From Nonomuraea sp. NEAU-A123 (GTDB taxonomy: Bacteria > Actinomycetota > Actinomycetes > Streptosporangiales > Streptosporangiaceae), in NCBI RefSeq assembly GCF_018603905.1, contig NZ_JAHFZZ010000002.1:806001-870000 (forward strand): 64,000 nucleotides of DNA. Reading direction: 5' to 3'. Made by a program: the position numbers and the translations under genes. This document shows, one piece after another, positions 17,850 to 26,738 of this stretch (positions are counted from its first letter, which is position 1; each line of letters begins with the position of its first letter). The notes beneath the pieces were generated by a model that saw nothing but the letters and a program-made list of their open reading frames with translations, was not told where the DNA came from and did no database searches.

Positions 17850-18842
17850 TCAGAGCCTCACTCCGGTCCCGTGTACGCCGTGCTCGTCGATCAGCGCCAG
17901 CTCCTCCTCCGTCAGTGGCGGGAAGTCGAGCGCCTTGACGTTGTGGTCGAGCTGCGCCGTAGAGCTGGCTCCGATGAGTGCCGAGGTCACCTGCGGCTGC
18001 CGGAGCACCCACTGAAGGGCCAGCTGCGCCAGCGACTGGCCGCGCCGCTCGGCGATCCCGTTGAGCGCGGCGGCCCGCTGCCGGTAGGTGTCGTCGATGA
18101 CGTCGGGCGAGAGGAACGCGCTGTTCTCCGCACGCGCTCCCGCCGGGATGCCGTCGAGGTACTTGTTCGTGAGCAGGCCCTGCGCCAGCGGCGAGTAGAC
18201 GATCAGGCCGAACCCGTCCTCGGCCGCCAGCTTGAGCAAGCCGTTGAGCTCGGGCCGGCGATCGAAGATCGAGTACCGCGGCTGGTGGACCAGCAGCGGC
18301 ACCCCCGCCCGGCGCAGCAACTCGGCCGCCTCGTGTGCCCGCTCGGGGGCGTAGTTGGAGATTCCCACGTACAGCGCCTTGCCCTGCTCCACGGCGCTGA
18401 CGAGGGCGCCGACGGTCTCCTCCAGCGGCGTGGTCAGGTCGGGACTGTGGCTGTAGAAGATGTCGACGCGGTCGGTGCCCAGGTCGCGCAGGCTGTGCTC
18501 CAGCGAGGTGAGCAGCGACTTGCGTGATCCGCCCTTGAGGTACGGGCTGGGGCCGATGGGGTTGCCGGCTTTGGTGGAAAGGAGGAGCTCGTCCCGGTAC
18601 GGTGCCAGGTCCCGCTTGAGCACCTGCCCGAAGACCTGCTGCGCGGCGCGGTGCGGCGGGCCGTACCGGTCGGCGTTGTCGAAGTGGGTGATGCCCAGAT
18701 CGAAGGCGTGCAGCACGATGTCGCGCTGCGTCTCGTACGGGTGGTCGGTGCCGAACTTCTGCCACAGGCCGAAGGAGAAGGCCGGGAGGTCGAGGCCCGA
18801 GTGCCCGGCGCGCCGGTACTCCATCTTCTCGTAGCGGCTCAT
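17850..18842 (-). CDS. Aldo/keto reductase (YghZ/Kvbeta-like)
   Basis: 330-residue NADPH-dependent reductase of the glyceraldehyde-3-phosphate reductase type. The catalytic tetrad is intact: Asp55 and Tyr60 in FDNADRYG, Lys91 in STKAG and His132 in YSHSPD. The NADP-binding C-terminal segment [18 protein letters not shown] is present. It overlaps the preceding reductase gene by four bases. In this context it probably reduces an aldehyde or ketone released when a monooxygenase cleaves a C-S bond. Confidence 0.9.
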   Translation of the reverse strand: MSRYEKMEYRRAGHSGLDLPAFSFGLWQKFGTDHPYETQRDIVLHAFDLGITHFDNADRYGPPHRAAQQVFGQVLKRDLAPYRDELLLSTKAGNPIGPSPYLKGGSRKSLLTSLEHSLRDLGTDRVDIFYSHSPDLTTPLEETVGALVSAVEQGKALYVGISNYAPERAHEAAELLRRAGVPLLVHQPRYSIFDRRPELNGLLKLAAEDGFGLIVYSPLAQGLLTNKYLDGIPAGARAENSAFLSPDVIDDTYRQRAAALNGIAERRGQSLAQLALQWVLRQPQVTSALIGASSTAQLDHNVKALDFPPLTEEELALIDEHGVHGTGVRL

Positions 18843-19864
18843 GAGCGGTTCCCCCGGCGCAGGGCGGCCGGCTGAAGGGACGGGGTGTCCCGGCCGGTGT
18901 CGCGTTCGAGGAAGTGGGTGCCCGGGTCGACGATCTCGTCGATGCGGTCGAGGACCTCGCCACTGAGCCTGACGGTGGCCGCTTTGAGGTAGCTCTCCAG
19001 GTGGTCGAGCGTGCGCGGGCCGATGATCACGCTGCTGACCGCCGGGTGGTTGAGTGCGAACGCCAGGGCCAGGTCGACCAGCGTCAGGCCGTTGTCCTCG
19101 GCGAGCCGGGCCAGCGCGTCGGCGGCGGCCAGCTTGCGCAGGTTGCGCTCCGAAGCGATGTCGAACCGGCCGGGGATGAGATCGGCGCGCGCCGAGTCCG
19201 GCTGTTCGCCGTTGACGCGGTACTTGCCGGACAGCCAGCCGGCGGCCAGCGGTCCGTAGCTGAGAACGCCGACGCCGTACTTCCGCGCGATGGGGAAGAC
19301 CTCCCGCTCAGCGCTGCGGACGAGCAGGGAGTACGGCAACTGCTCGGTGTGGGGGGCGATGAGCCCGTGCTTGTCGGCCAGCCACTGCGCCTCGACGAGC
19401 TGGTGCGCCGGGAAGACCGAGGTGCCGTAGTAGCTGATCTTGCCCTGGCGGATCAGGTCGTCGAGCGTGCGCAGCGTCTCCAGCAGGTCGGTGTGCGGGT
19501 CCGGCCGGTGCGCCTGGTAGAGGTCGATGTGGTCGGTGCCGAGCCGGCGCAGGCTGTTGTCCACGGCGCGGATGACCCAGCGGCGCGAGTTGCCGGCGTG
19601 CTGGGGGTTGTCGCCGATCTGCCCGTGGAACTTGGTGGCCAGGAAGACGTCGTCGCGGCGGCCCTTGATCGCCTTGCCGACGATCTCCTCCGACACGCCC
19701 TGGGCGTAGACGTCGGCGGTGTCGAGGGCCGTGATGCCGGCGTCGAGGGCGGCGTGGATGATCCTGATGCTCTCGCCCTCCTCCTGCCACCGGCCGAAGT
19801 TCATGGTGCCAAGGGTGAGCGGGCTGACCAGGACGCCGGTGCGGCCCAGTATGCGGTCGGTCAT
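18839..19864 (-). CDS. Aldo/keto reductase
   Basis: 341 residues. The tetrad is Asp48 and Tyr53 (LDTADVY), Lys78 (ATKFH) and His119 (YQAHR). The segment SSVIIGPRTLDHLESYLKA forms the NADP site. ATG 19864 has GAGGA five bases upstream; the longer open frame in front lacks family similarity. Its 3' end overlaps the next AKR by ATGA. Two consecutive AKRs suggest successive carbonyl products from the operon's oxygenases. Confidence 0.9.
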   Translation of the reverse strand: MTDRILGRTGVLVSPLTLGTMNFGRWQEEGESIRIIHAALDAGITALDTADVYAQGVSEEIVGKAIKGRRDDVFLATKFHGQIGDNPQHAGNSRRWVIRAVDNSLRRLGTDHIDLYQAHRPDPHTDLLETLRTLDDLIRQGKISYYGTSVFPAHQLVEAQWLADKHGLIAPHTEQLPYSLLVRSAEREVFPIARKYGVGVLSYGPLAAGWLSGKYRVNGEQPDSARADLIPGRFDIASERNLRKLAAADALARLAEDNGLTLVDLALAFALNHPAVSSVIIGPRTLDHLESYLKAATVRLSGEVLDRIDEIVDPGTHFLERDTGRDTPSLQPAALRRGNRS

Positions 19865-19875
19865 GGAATTCCTCT

Positions 19876-21054
19876 CTAGAACAGACCGGTCGTCGGCGGG
19901 TCCTCGCCGGTCAGGTGGTACGCGCCCGCCACCGCCGCCTTCCACTGTCTGGGGTTGTGGTTGGCGAGGGTGCGGGCGTTGCGCCAGTGCCGGTCGAAGC
20001 CGAGGTCACGGTTGGTGATCGAGCCTCCCGCGACGTCGAAGACCAGCTCGGCGGCCCGCAGCGCGGACTCGATGGCGATCACGCCGGTCTGCGCCACGGT
20101 GACCGCGGCCTCCGCGCCGGCGGCACGCGCCCGCTGACCGGTCAGGCCGCGCACGCCCTCCAGCGCTTCGGCGGCGAGCAGCACCGCCGATCGGGCGGCC
20201 TGGGCCCGGGCGGCGATCTCGCCCACGGTCTCGCGCACGTACGGGTCCTCGACGCTCTTGCCCGCCGTGCTGTGCTTGATCGGCCGGGCCTTCTCACGGG
20301 CGAACCAGATCGCGTCGTCGAGCGCCGCGGCGGCGATGCCGGCCTCGACCGCGGCCAGGTAGAGCTGGGCGAACGAGCCCAGCCAGGGGTTGTCCAGCCG
20401 GGTGTTGTCGCGGGCCACGACCTCGTGCTCGTGGGCCCGCACGCTCTTCAGCCGCGTGGTGCCGCTCGCGGTCAGCCGCTGGCCGACCGCGTCGAAGTCG
20501 TCGAGGCGCTCCACGCCCTCGCGATCCACCGGCACTGTGAAGCCCAGCAGGGTCCCGTCCTCGTCCTTGGCCAGGCCCGAGAACCATGAGGCGTACAGCG
20601 CGCCGGTCGAGTAGTACTTCTCGCCGTCGATGACGTACCCGTCGCCGTCACGCCGGATGGTGGTGCTGACGGACCCGCTGGCGCCGCCGGTGCGCTCGTT
20701 GGCGGTGCCGGCGAACAGGTCGCCGTCGCGCAGCCGCCGTAGCGTCAACGCCCGGTGGGGCAGGTCGCGGCGGCTCGCCACCTGATTGGCGACGAGGAAG
20801 CTGCCGCGCAGCGCCTGGGCAACGTTGGAGTCGGCCCGGGCGACGGCGATGACCAGGTCGATCACGTCCCGCAGCGAGCCGCCGGCGCCGCCGTCCTCCT
20901 GGGCGATGCCGACCAGCGTGATCCGCTGCCCGGCGAGCGCTCGGACGTCGTCGAAGGCGTACTCGCGGGCGAGCTCGCGCTGATGGGCGCCGGTACGGAG
21001 GCGCTCCAAGATCGGGGAGACGGCAGCGCGGATGCCTGAGACGGTGTAGGCCAT
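19876..21054 (-). CDS. DszC/SfnB-like flavin monooxygenase (acyl-CoA dehydrogenase fold)
   Basis: About 392 residues with acyl-CoA dehydrogenase architecture: an N-terminal helical domain, a middle beta domain (FAGTANERTGGASGSVSTTI, then DGDGYVIDGEKYYSTGALYA), and a C-terminal four-helix domain ending in the FDRHWRNARTLANHNPRQWK signature typical of DszC, SfnB and related FMN/O2-dependent sulfur-acquisition oxygenases. The dehydrogenase catalytic Glu motif is not apparent, which also fits monooxygenase use. ATG 21054 is favoured by GAGGAC upstream; a GTG at 21090 would overlap the previous stop. DszC-type enzymes oxidise ring sulfur to sulfoxide and sulfone; the substrate here is unknown. Confidence 0.85.
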   Translation of the reverse strand: MAYTVSGIRAAVSPILERLRTGAHQRELAREYAFDDVRALAGQRITLVGIAQEDGGAGGSLRDVIDLVIAVARADSNVAQALRGSFLVANQVASRRDLPHRALTLRRLRDGDLFAGTANERTGGASGSVSTTIRRDGDGYVIDGEKYYSTGALYASWFSGLAKDEDGTLLGFTVPVDREGVERLDDFDAVGQRLTASGTTRLKSVRAHEHEVVARDNTRLDNPWLGSFAQLYLAAVEAGIAAAALDDAIWFAREKARPIKHSTAGKSVEDPYVRETVGEIAARAQAARSAVLLAAEALEGVRGLTGQRARAAGAEAAVTVAQTGVIAIESALRAAELVFDVAGGSITNRDLGFDRHWRNARTLANHNPRQWKAAVAGAYHLTGEDPPTTGLF

Positions 21055-21086
21055 GGCAATGTCCTCAGTGGTGTTATCGGTGCCGA

Positions 21087-22049
21087 TCACGCCGGCACCG
21101 CCGCGAGCTCGCGCAGGCCGAACGCGGCCCGCAGGGTCGGGGGCGACGAGCCGGCCGCGTCCGCCAGCCGTGGCACCAACGCTCGCAGCAGGCTGACCAC
21201 CGCCGCGGTGCCGCCCGTGGGCACCAGCTCGAATCCATCCAACCGGTGCGCTCCGGCCCAGGTACGAAGATCGTCAGCGGCAGCCGCGGCGAAGGCGGGG
21301 GCTGCGGCCGGGTCGTCCACCACGGCCTCGACCCGGCCGAGCAGCGCGACGTCGGCCCGGGAACGACCGGCTCGCCGCAGCGCCTGCGTCAGCGCAACGT
21401 CCGCACCGGCGGCCTGCTCCCGCTCCACCACGACGACGTCCGCGGACTCCGCGACCGCCGTCGCGTCAAGGGCGCCCAGGTCGGCGACGACGACCGGGCG
21501 TCCCTGCACCGACGACGGCCCGTCCAGCGGACCGGCGACACGGTAGAAGGAGCCCTCGTGGCCGATCGGCTTGATGCGTGTGTCCTCGACGACGATCCCC
21601 GCCTCCTGGTCGCCGATCAGCGCCGCACGCGGGAACGACTCCCACAGCCGGGTCAGCACGTGGGCGTACTCCGTCCAGCGCCGGGCGGGATCGCTCGCGC
21701 CGGGGTCCGGAGCGCTCGCCTGGCTCACCTCGTCTCCCCCGCCCGCCCGCAGGGCGACGCCGCTGCGGCCGCCGGTCGCCCGGTCGAGGGAGAGCACGCG
21801 CCGTGCGGCGTTGTACGGAGCGTTGTGGGTCGTGGGCAGCTCGGCGACGTAACCGACGTCACCATGGATGCCGGCGAGGTAGGCGCCCACCACGGTCGGG
21901 TCGAGCGCCCGGCCGTCCAGGAGCCGGATGGCCGCGACCCCGACCTCTTCGGCCACCGCCGCGATGACGACGGCGTCCGTGAGCGACACCAGGGCCGGGT
22001 GGCCGGTCGGCTCCCCGACCGCGAGCGCGAGCTGGATGGCTGTACTCAT
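21087..22049 (-). CDS. Divergent LLM-fold protein
   Basis: 320 residues, translationally coupled (ATGA) to the preceding LLM gene. It keeps the NtaA/DszA-type outline: IQLALAVGEPTG at the N terminus, THNAPYNAARRVLSLDRATG, the GGRSGVALRAG strand where active relatives have GRxGWNVVT, and a C-terminal FGLRELAAVPA. It is about 100 residues shorter than DszA-type enzymes and poor in FMN-site residues, so it may be a non-catalytic partner of the enzyme encoded at 22046-23275. Reasonably sure of family, unsure of activity. Confidence 0.7.
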   Translation of the reverse strand: MSTAIQLALAVGEPTGHPALVSLTDAVVIAAVAEEVGVAAIRLLDGRALDPTVVGAYLAGIHGDVGYVAELPTTHNAPYNAARRVLSLDRATGGRSGVALRAGGGDEVSQASAPDPGASDPARRWTEYAHVLTRLWESFPRAALIGDQEAGIVVEDTRIKPIGHEGSFYRVAGPLDGPSSVQGRPVVVADLGALDATAVAESADVVVVEREQAAGADVALTQALRRAGRSRADVALLGRVEAVVDDPAAAPAFAAAAADDLRTWAGAHRLDGFELVPTGGTAAVVSLLRALVPRLADAAGSSPPTLRAAFGLRELAAVPA

Positions 22050-23275
22050 GAGGAGATCACTTCCGGTTGAGGGACCCGGCCCGGCACCGCGGGCAGGCCG
22101 AGTCCGAGATGGTCACGGAGGGTCGTCCCGTCGTATTCGGTGCGGAACAGGCCACGACGCCGCAGCTCGGGAACCACCTGGTCGGCGAAGTCGGCGAAAC
22201 CGGACGGCAGCACGTCGGGCATCACGTTGAAGCCGTCCGCCGCACCCGCGCGGAACCACCGCTCGATGTCGTCGGCGATCTGCTCCGGCGTCCCCACGAC
22301 GATCCGGTGCCCCCCGCCGCCGGAGAGCTTCTTCAGCAGTTGGCCGAGCGTCGGCCGCTCCGCGTCGATGATCGCCTTGACGACCCGGTAGAAGGTCTGG
22401 GAACCACCGGCCTCGTCGGGATCGACGAGGAGCTCGGCCGGGATCGGCTCGTCGTCGGACAGCCCGTCGAGGGAGATCCCGAGCTGAGCGGCGAGCCGGC
22501 CCCGGGCGTAGGCGTCGGGAAGGATCTCGTCCAGCAGCTCGCGCCGGGCCTTGGCCTCGGCCTCGGTGCTGCCCACGACGGTGGACAGTCCGGGCAGGAC
22601 CACGATCTCCTCGGGACGCCGCCCGAACGCGGCCGCGCCGGCCCGGATCTCGGCGCGGAACGCGCGGGCATGGTCGAGATCCTGGTCGGCGGAGAAGATC
22701 ACCTCCCCGACCCGGGAGGCGAGCCTGCGGCCGTCGCTGGAGCCGCCGGCCTGGACCACGACCGGCCGGCCCTGCGGGGAGACGAGCTCGGTCCGGCCCG
22801 CCCAGCCGGCGACGACCTGCTCGGTGAACTCGGCGGCGCGGCGGTAGCGCAGCGCGTGCTCGGGCTCGCCGCTCCGGCCGAAGTTACGCGCCGCCACCGG
22901 TCCGGCGGTGGTCACGACGTTCCAGCCGAAGCGACCACCACTGACGTAGTCGAGGTCGCCGAGCCGGCGCGCCAGCTCGACCGGGTCGTTGTAGGACGAT
23001 GACAACGTCGCGATCAGACCGATCCGCTCGGTCTGGGCGGCGATCCGCGCCAGTACCGTCGTGGGCTCCAGGTTGTTGCCAGGGCGGTGCCTGACGGACG
23101 GGTCGAGCAACGGGCCGTCCGCCAGGAAGACCGCGTCCAGCTTGGCTTCCTCGGCCTTCTTCGCGATCGAGGTGTAGTGCTCGATCGTGTAGCTGGCGGT
23201 GCCGTCGGTGTTGGGGAACCGCCACGAGCCGCCGAAGACGCCCGCGTTGAGGATGTTGACGTTGATGTGCAGCAC
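22046..23275 (-). CDS. NtaA/SnaA/DszA-type FMN-dependent monooxygenase
   Basis: 409-residue luciferase-like enzyme of the nitrilotriacetate/sulfone monooxygenase group: NAGVFGGSWRFPNTDG, EEAKLDAVFLADGPLL, the conserved LGDLDYVSGGRFGWNVVTTA, and PQGRPVVVQAGGSSDGRRLA lining the FMN pocket. The C terminus LRRRGLFRTEYDGTTLRDHL is characteristic. It requires FMNH2 from a reductase in trans. It follows the ABC ATPase gene by 9 nt and overlaps the next LLM gene, so import and oxidation are encoded together. Substrate unknown, probably a sulfone or sulfonate. Confidence 0.88.
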   Translation of the reverse strand: MLHINVNILNAGVFGGSWRFPNTDGTASYTIEHYTSIAKKAEEAKLDAVFLADGPLLDPSVRHRPGNNLEPTTVLARIAAQTERIGLIATLSSSYNDPVELARRLGDLDYVSGGRFGWNVVTTAGPVAARNFGRSGEPEHALRYRRAAEFTEQVVAGWAGRTELVSPQGRPVVVQAGGSSDGRRLASRVGEVIFSADQDLDHARAFRAEIRAGAAAFGRRPEEIVVLPGLSTVVGSTEAEAKARRELLDEILPDAYARGRLAAQLGISLDGLSDDEPIPAELLVDPDEAGGSQTFYRVVKAIIDAERPTLGQLLKKLSGGGGHRIVVGTPEQIADDIERWFRAGAADGFNVMPDVLPSGFADFADQVVPELRRRGLFRTEYDGTTLRDHLGLGLPAVPGRVPQPEVISS

Positions 23276-23284
23276 GATCTCTCC

Positions 23285-24928
23285 TTAACGTGCGACGGCG
23301 AGCCGGACTCCTGGGATCGCCTCCAGCAGTTCCCGTGTGTGGTCGTGCCGCGGCGAGCCGAACACCTGCTCGACCGGGCCGGTCTCGACCACGGCGCCGT
23401 CCTTCATCACCGTGACGTCGTCGCCGATCAGGCGTACGACGCCCAGGTCGTGGGTCACGAACACGTAGCTGAGCCCGAGCCCGGCCTGCAGGTCGACCAG
23501 CAGTTGCAGGATCTGGGCCTGGACCGACACGTCGAGCGCGCTCACCGCCTCGTCGAGCACCAGGATCTCGGGGTTGAGCGCGAGCGCCCGCGCGATCGCT
23601 ACCCGCTGTCGCTGACCGCCGGAGAGCTGGCTCGGGAGCCGGTGCAGGTAGCTCTCGTCCAGCGCCACCGCCTCCAGCAGCTCGACCACCCGCGCCTTGC
23701 CGGTGGCCACGCCGAAGGCACGCAGCGGCTCAGCGATGATCTTGCCGACGGTGAACCGCGGGTCGAGCGAGGTGAACGGGTTCTGGAACACGAACTGCAG
23801 GTCCCGGCGGATCTCCCGCAGCTGCCCGCGCCTCAGGCCGGTCAGCTCCCGATCGCCGACGTGCACCGTGCCGCTGTCGGCGGTGGTGAAGCGGACCAGG
23901 ATGCTCGCCAGCGTCGATTTGCCCGCGCCGGACTCGCCGACGATGGCGTGCGTGGTGCCCTTGCGTACGATCAGGTCGGCGCCGTCAAGCGCGCGCAGCT
24001 CACGTCTTTGGCCTCGGCCCCGCAGGTGGTAGGTCTTGGTGAGCGCGTGTGCCCGCAGCACCGCCGACGCGGTGGCGGGGTCCGGCCGCGCGCCTGACGT
24101 CGGCCGGAGCCGGCCGGTGTGCCGGGCGGGGGCCGCGTCGAGCAGCCGGCGGGTGTAGTCGTCGGCCGAGTTCTCCAGCACCTGGTGCACCGGGCCCTCC
24201 TCCACGATCTCGCCGTTCCGCATGACGAGGATCCGGTCGGAGCGATCCAGCGCGACGCCGAGGTCATGGGTGACCAGGAGAATGCCGATGCCGAGTTCCT
24301 CGCGGAGCCGTACCAGGTGGTCGAGGATGACCTTCTGGACGGTGACATCGAGCGCGCTCGTGGGCTCGTCGGCCACGATGATCTTCGGTTTGCCCGCCAG
24401 CGCGATCGCGATGAGCGCACGCTGCTTCATGCCGCCGCTGAGCTCGTGAGGGTACTGGTGGAAGACCCGCTCGGCGTCCTTGAGCCCGGCTGTGCGCAGG
24501 CTCTCCAGCGCGGCTTCCATGTGCTGGGCCGCGTTGCCGGCCTCGGGCTCGTTGAACCGGACCGCCTCGATCACCTGCTGCCCGATCTTCTTGACCGGGT
24601 TGAGCGAGGTGTTGGGGTCCTGCGGGATGAAGCCCACGTAGTTGCCGCGCACCAGTGCCATCCGCCGGTCGTTCCAGCCGGTGACGTCGACGCCGGAGTA
24701 GGCAATCGAGCCGCCGCAGATCCGCGCGGCGGCCGGCAGCAGGCCGAGCGCGCCTTGGACCAGGGTGGTCTTGCCCGAGCCGGACTCCCCCACGAGCGAG
24801 ACGAACTCGCCCGGCTCCACGTGGAGGCCGGCGCCGCGGACGGCGGGCGTCCACTCACGGCGTCCCGACCGATAGTCGATCGCCAGGTCGGTGATCCGCA
24901 GCAGCGGATCCTTGGACGGGTCGGTCAT
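23285..24928 (-). CDS. Peptide/nickel-type ABC transporter, fused double ATPase
   Basis: 547 residues with two nucleotide-binding domains in one chain, equivalent to DppD plus DppF. The first half has Walker A GESGSGKTT, signature LSGGMKQR and Walker B IIVADEPTSALD; the second has GESGAGKST, LSGGQRQR and ILVLDEAVSALD. Both have the oligopeptide-type tail region (YTRRLLDA and HTRELLEAIPG). In the second Walker B the usual Pro after Glu is Ala, a mild oddity. ATG 24928 overlaps the permease stop by ATGA. It would energise the importer encoded just upstream. Confidence 0.93.
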   Translation of the reverse strand: MTDPSKDPLLRITDLAIDYRSGRREWTPAVRGAGLHVEPGEFVSLVGESGSGKTTLVQGALGLLPAAARICGGSIAYSGVDVTGWNDRRMALVRGNYVGFIPQDPNTSLNPVKKIGQQVIEAVRFNEPEAGNAAQHMEAALESLRTAGLKDAERVFHQYPHELSGGMKQRALIAIALAGKPKIIVADEPTSALDVTVQKVILDHLVRLREELGIGILLVTHDLGVALDRSDRILVMRNGEIVEEGPVHQVLENSADDYTRRLLDAAPARHTGRLRPTSGARPDPATASAVLRAHALTKTYHLRGRGQRRELRALDGADLIVRKGTTHAIVGESGAGKSTLASILVRFTTADSGTVHVGDRELTGLRRGQLREIRRDLQFVFQNPFTSLDPRFTVGKIIAEPLRAFGVATGKARVVELLEAVALDESYLHRLPSQLSGGQRQRVAIARALALNPEILVLDEAVSALDVSVQAQILQLLVDLQAGLGLSYVFVTHDLGVVRLIGDDVTVMKDGAVVETGPVEQVFGSPRHDHTRELLEAIPGVRLAVAR

Positions 24929-25782
24929 CGGCGGTGCTCCTTCCGGTACGAGGTGCTGATGCGGTGAGTGGCGATGACGACGATCGCGAGCGCCACGCCG
25001 GGCAGGATCGAGGCCCAGGGATGGACCGCGACGTAGTCCCGGCCCTCGGCCACCAGCAGGCCCCACTCCGGCTGCGGCGGCGGTGCGCCGTAGCCGAGGA
25101 AGCCGAGCGAGGCGACGGCGAGCACGGCCGTTCCGACCTCGAGTGCCGCCAGCGCGATCACCGAGCTGAGCGAGTTGGGGACGACGTGCCGGAGCATCAC
25201 GCCCAGCCGGCCGACACCGAGGCCGTACGCCGCCTTGACGTAGTCCTGGGTCACGACCGCGAGCACCTGGGCTCTCATCACCCGCGCGAACGAGGCGATG
25301 GAGGAGATGCCGACCGCCAGGGCGATGTTCTGCGTGGAGTAGCCCAGGACCGAGACCACCACCATCGCGAGCAGCAGGCTCGGGATCGCCAGGAACACGT
25401 CGACCACCCGCATGACGGCGGTGTCGACGATCCCGCCGACGAAGCCGGCGACCAGCCCGACGACCGTGCCGATGCCGAAGGCGATGAGGACGGCCAGCAG
25501 GGTCGCGGTCAGGGTCGTGTGCGCTCCGTACACGCTGCGGGCGAACAGATCCCGGCCCAGCCGGTCGGTGCCGAACCAGTGCTCCGCGCTCGGCGGCGCG
25601 AAGCTCGCGCTGGTGTCGCCGTCGAAGGGACTGTAGGAGGTGAAGAGGCCGGGGGCGACGGCCCAGCCGATCACCACCAGCACGACGATCCACGAGGCCA
25701 CGAGGATCGGCTGCCGCGTGAGCTCACCGAGGCGCTTGACCAGCGGGCGCCCGAGGGCGGGGGCGGCGAGTTGGACGGTCAT
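24925..25782 (-). CDS. ABC transporter permease (DppC type)
   Basis: 285 residues with an N-terminal membrane helix (about 25-45), the FGTDRLGRDLFARSVYGAHT motif typical of DppC/OppC, then about five helices. The cytoplasmic EAA-like loop runs through AAYGLGVGRLGVMLRHVVPN and contacts the ATPase. ATG 25782 follows GAGGAGG. It sits 11 nt behind its partner permease gene and overlaps the ATPase gene. Confidence 0.93.
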   Translation of the reverse strand: MTVQLAAPALGRPLVKRLGELTRQPILVASWIVVLVVIGWAVAPGLFTSYSPFDGDTSASFAPPSAEHWFGTDRLGRDLFARSVYGAHTTLTATLLAVLIAFGIGTVVGLVAGFVGGIVDTAVMRVVDVFLAIPSLLLAMVVVSVLGYSTQNIALAVGISSIASFARVMRAQVLAVVTQDYVKAAYGLGVGRLGVMLRHVVPNSLSSVIALAALEVGTAVLAVASLGFLGYGAPPPQPEWGLLVAEGRDYVAVHPWASILPGVALAIVVIATHRISTSYRKEHRR

Positions 25783-25793
25783 CACGATCCTCC

Positions 25794-26738
25794 TCAGGCG
25801 ACGGCGAGCGTGGCCCGCAGCCGCGGATCCAGCAGCGGGTAGATCAGGTCGACGATCAGGTTGATCAGCGCGAAGCTGGCCGCCACCAGCACGACGATCC
25901 CCTGCACCAGCGGGACGTCCAGCGTGTTGATCGCGGCCTGGGTCAGCCGGCCGATGCCCTTGCGGGCGAAGACGGTCTCGGTGATGACCGAGCCGGCGAT
26001 CAGGTTGCCGAACGTGATGCCGGCGATGGTGAGCGCCGGCAGGCTGGCGTTGCGGAAGACGTCGCGGATGATGATGCCGTTGCGAGTGGCGCCCTTCGCG
26101 TAGCTCGTCGTGACGTAGCCGGAGCGGAACTCGGTGGCGAAGCTGCGGACGAGGAGCTGCGCGATCGGACCCGACACCGGGACGGCCAGCGTGATCAGTG
26201 GCAGGACGACGCTTCTCGCGCCGCTGTCGCCGAAGGCCGGGAACCAGCCCAGCCGGAAGGAGAAGATCTGCAGCATCAGGATGCCGGACAGGAAGACCGG
26301 CACCGAGACCGCGCCCGACGGCAGGGCCTCGACCAGGTTGCGCACCCATGGGCGGCGGGTCGAGGTCGTCACGAGCGCGATCACGAAGGCGATGAGCAGC
26401 GCCAGCACCAGAGCGCCGGAGGCGAGGACGAGAGTGCTCGGCAGCGCGTCCAGGATCGTTTCGGTGACCGCCCGCCCCGACTGCACCGAATTGCCGAAGT
26501 CACCGGTCAGCGCGTGTCCCAGCCGGTTGAAGTACTGCAGGAACACCGGCTTGTCGAAGCCGTAGCTCTCCGCCACCTGCTCGCGGACCTCCGGCGGAAT
26601 GCTGTTGATCTCGGCGGGGTCGAAGAGCAGATCGGCCGGGTTGGCCGGCAGCACGAACAGCAGGACGAAGGTCAGGGTGAACGCGGCCCAGACCACGAAC
26701 AGGGCCCGGCCGACCTTCAGCGCCAGGTAACGCGTCAC
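25794..26738 (-). CDS. ABC transporter permease (DppB type)
   Basis: About 314 residues with the DppB pattern: YLALKVGRALFVVWAAFTLT at the N terminus, GDFGNSV, six transmembrane helices and an EAA-like loop TTSYAKGATRNGIIIRDVFR. I choose the GTG at 26738, whose codon overlaps the stop of the binding-protein gene (GTGA) and is preceded by GGAAGAG. An ATG at 26756 in the same frame adds six residues and is possible. Confidence 0.92.
   Translation of the reverse strand: MTRYLALKVGRALFVVWAAFTLTFVLLFVLPANPADLLFDPAEINSIPPEVREQVAESYGFDKPVFLQYFNRLGHALTGDFGNSVQSGRAVTETILDALPSTLVLASGALVLALLIAFVIALVTTSTRRPWVRNLVEALPSGAVSVPVFLSGILMLQIFSFRLGWFPAFGDSGARSVVLPLITLAVPVSGPIAQLLVRSFATEFRSGYVTTSYAKGATRNGIIIRDVFRNASLPALTIAGITFGNLIAGSVITETVFARKGIGRLTQAAINTLDVPLVQGIVVLVAASFALINLIVDLIYPLLDPRLRATLAVA

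Noticed and set aside
23285-25693. 802-codon fusion of permease and double ATPase
   Set aside because: The first 250 codons are an out-of-frame shadow of the permease gene; the ATPase begins at ATG 24928 with its own ribosome site.
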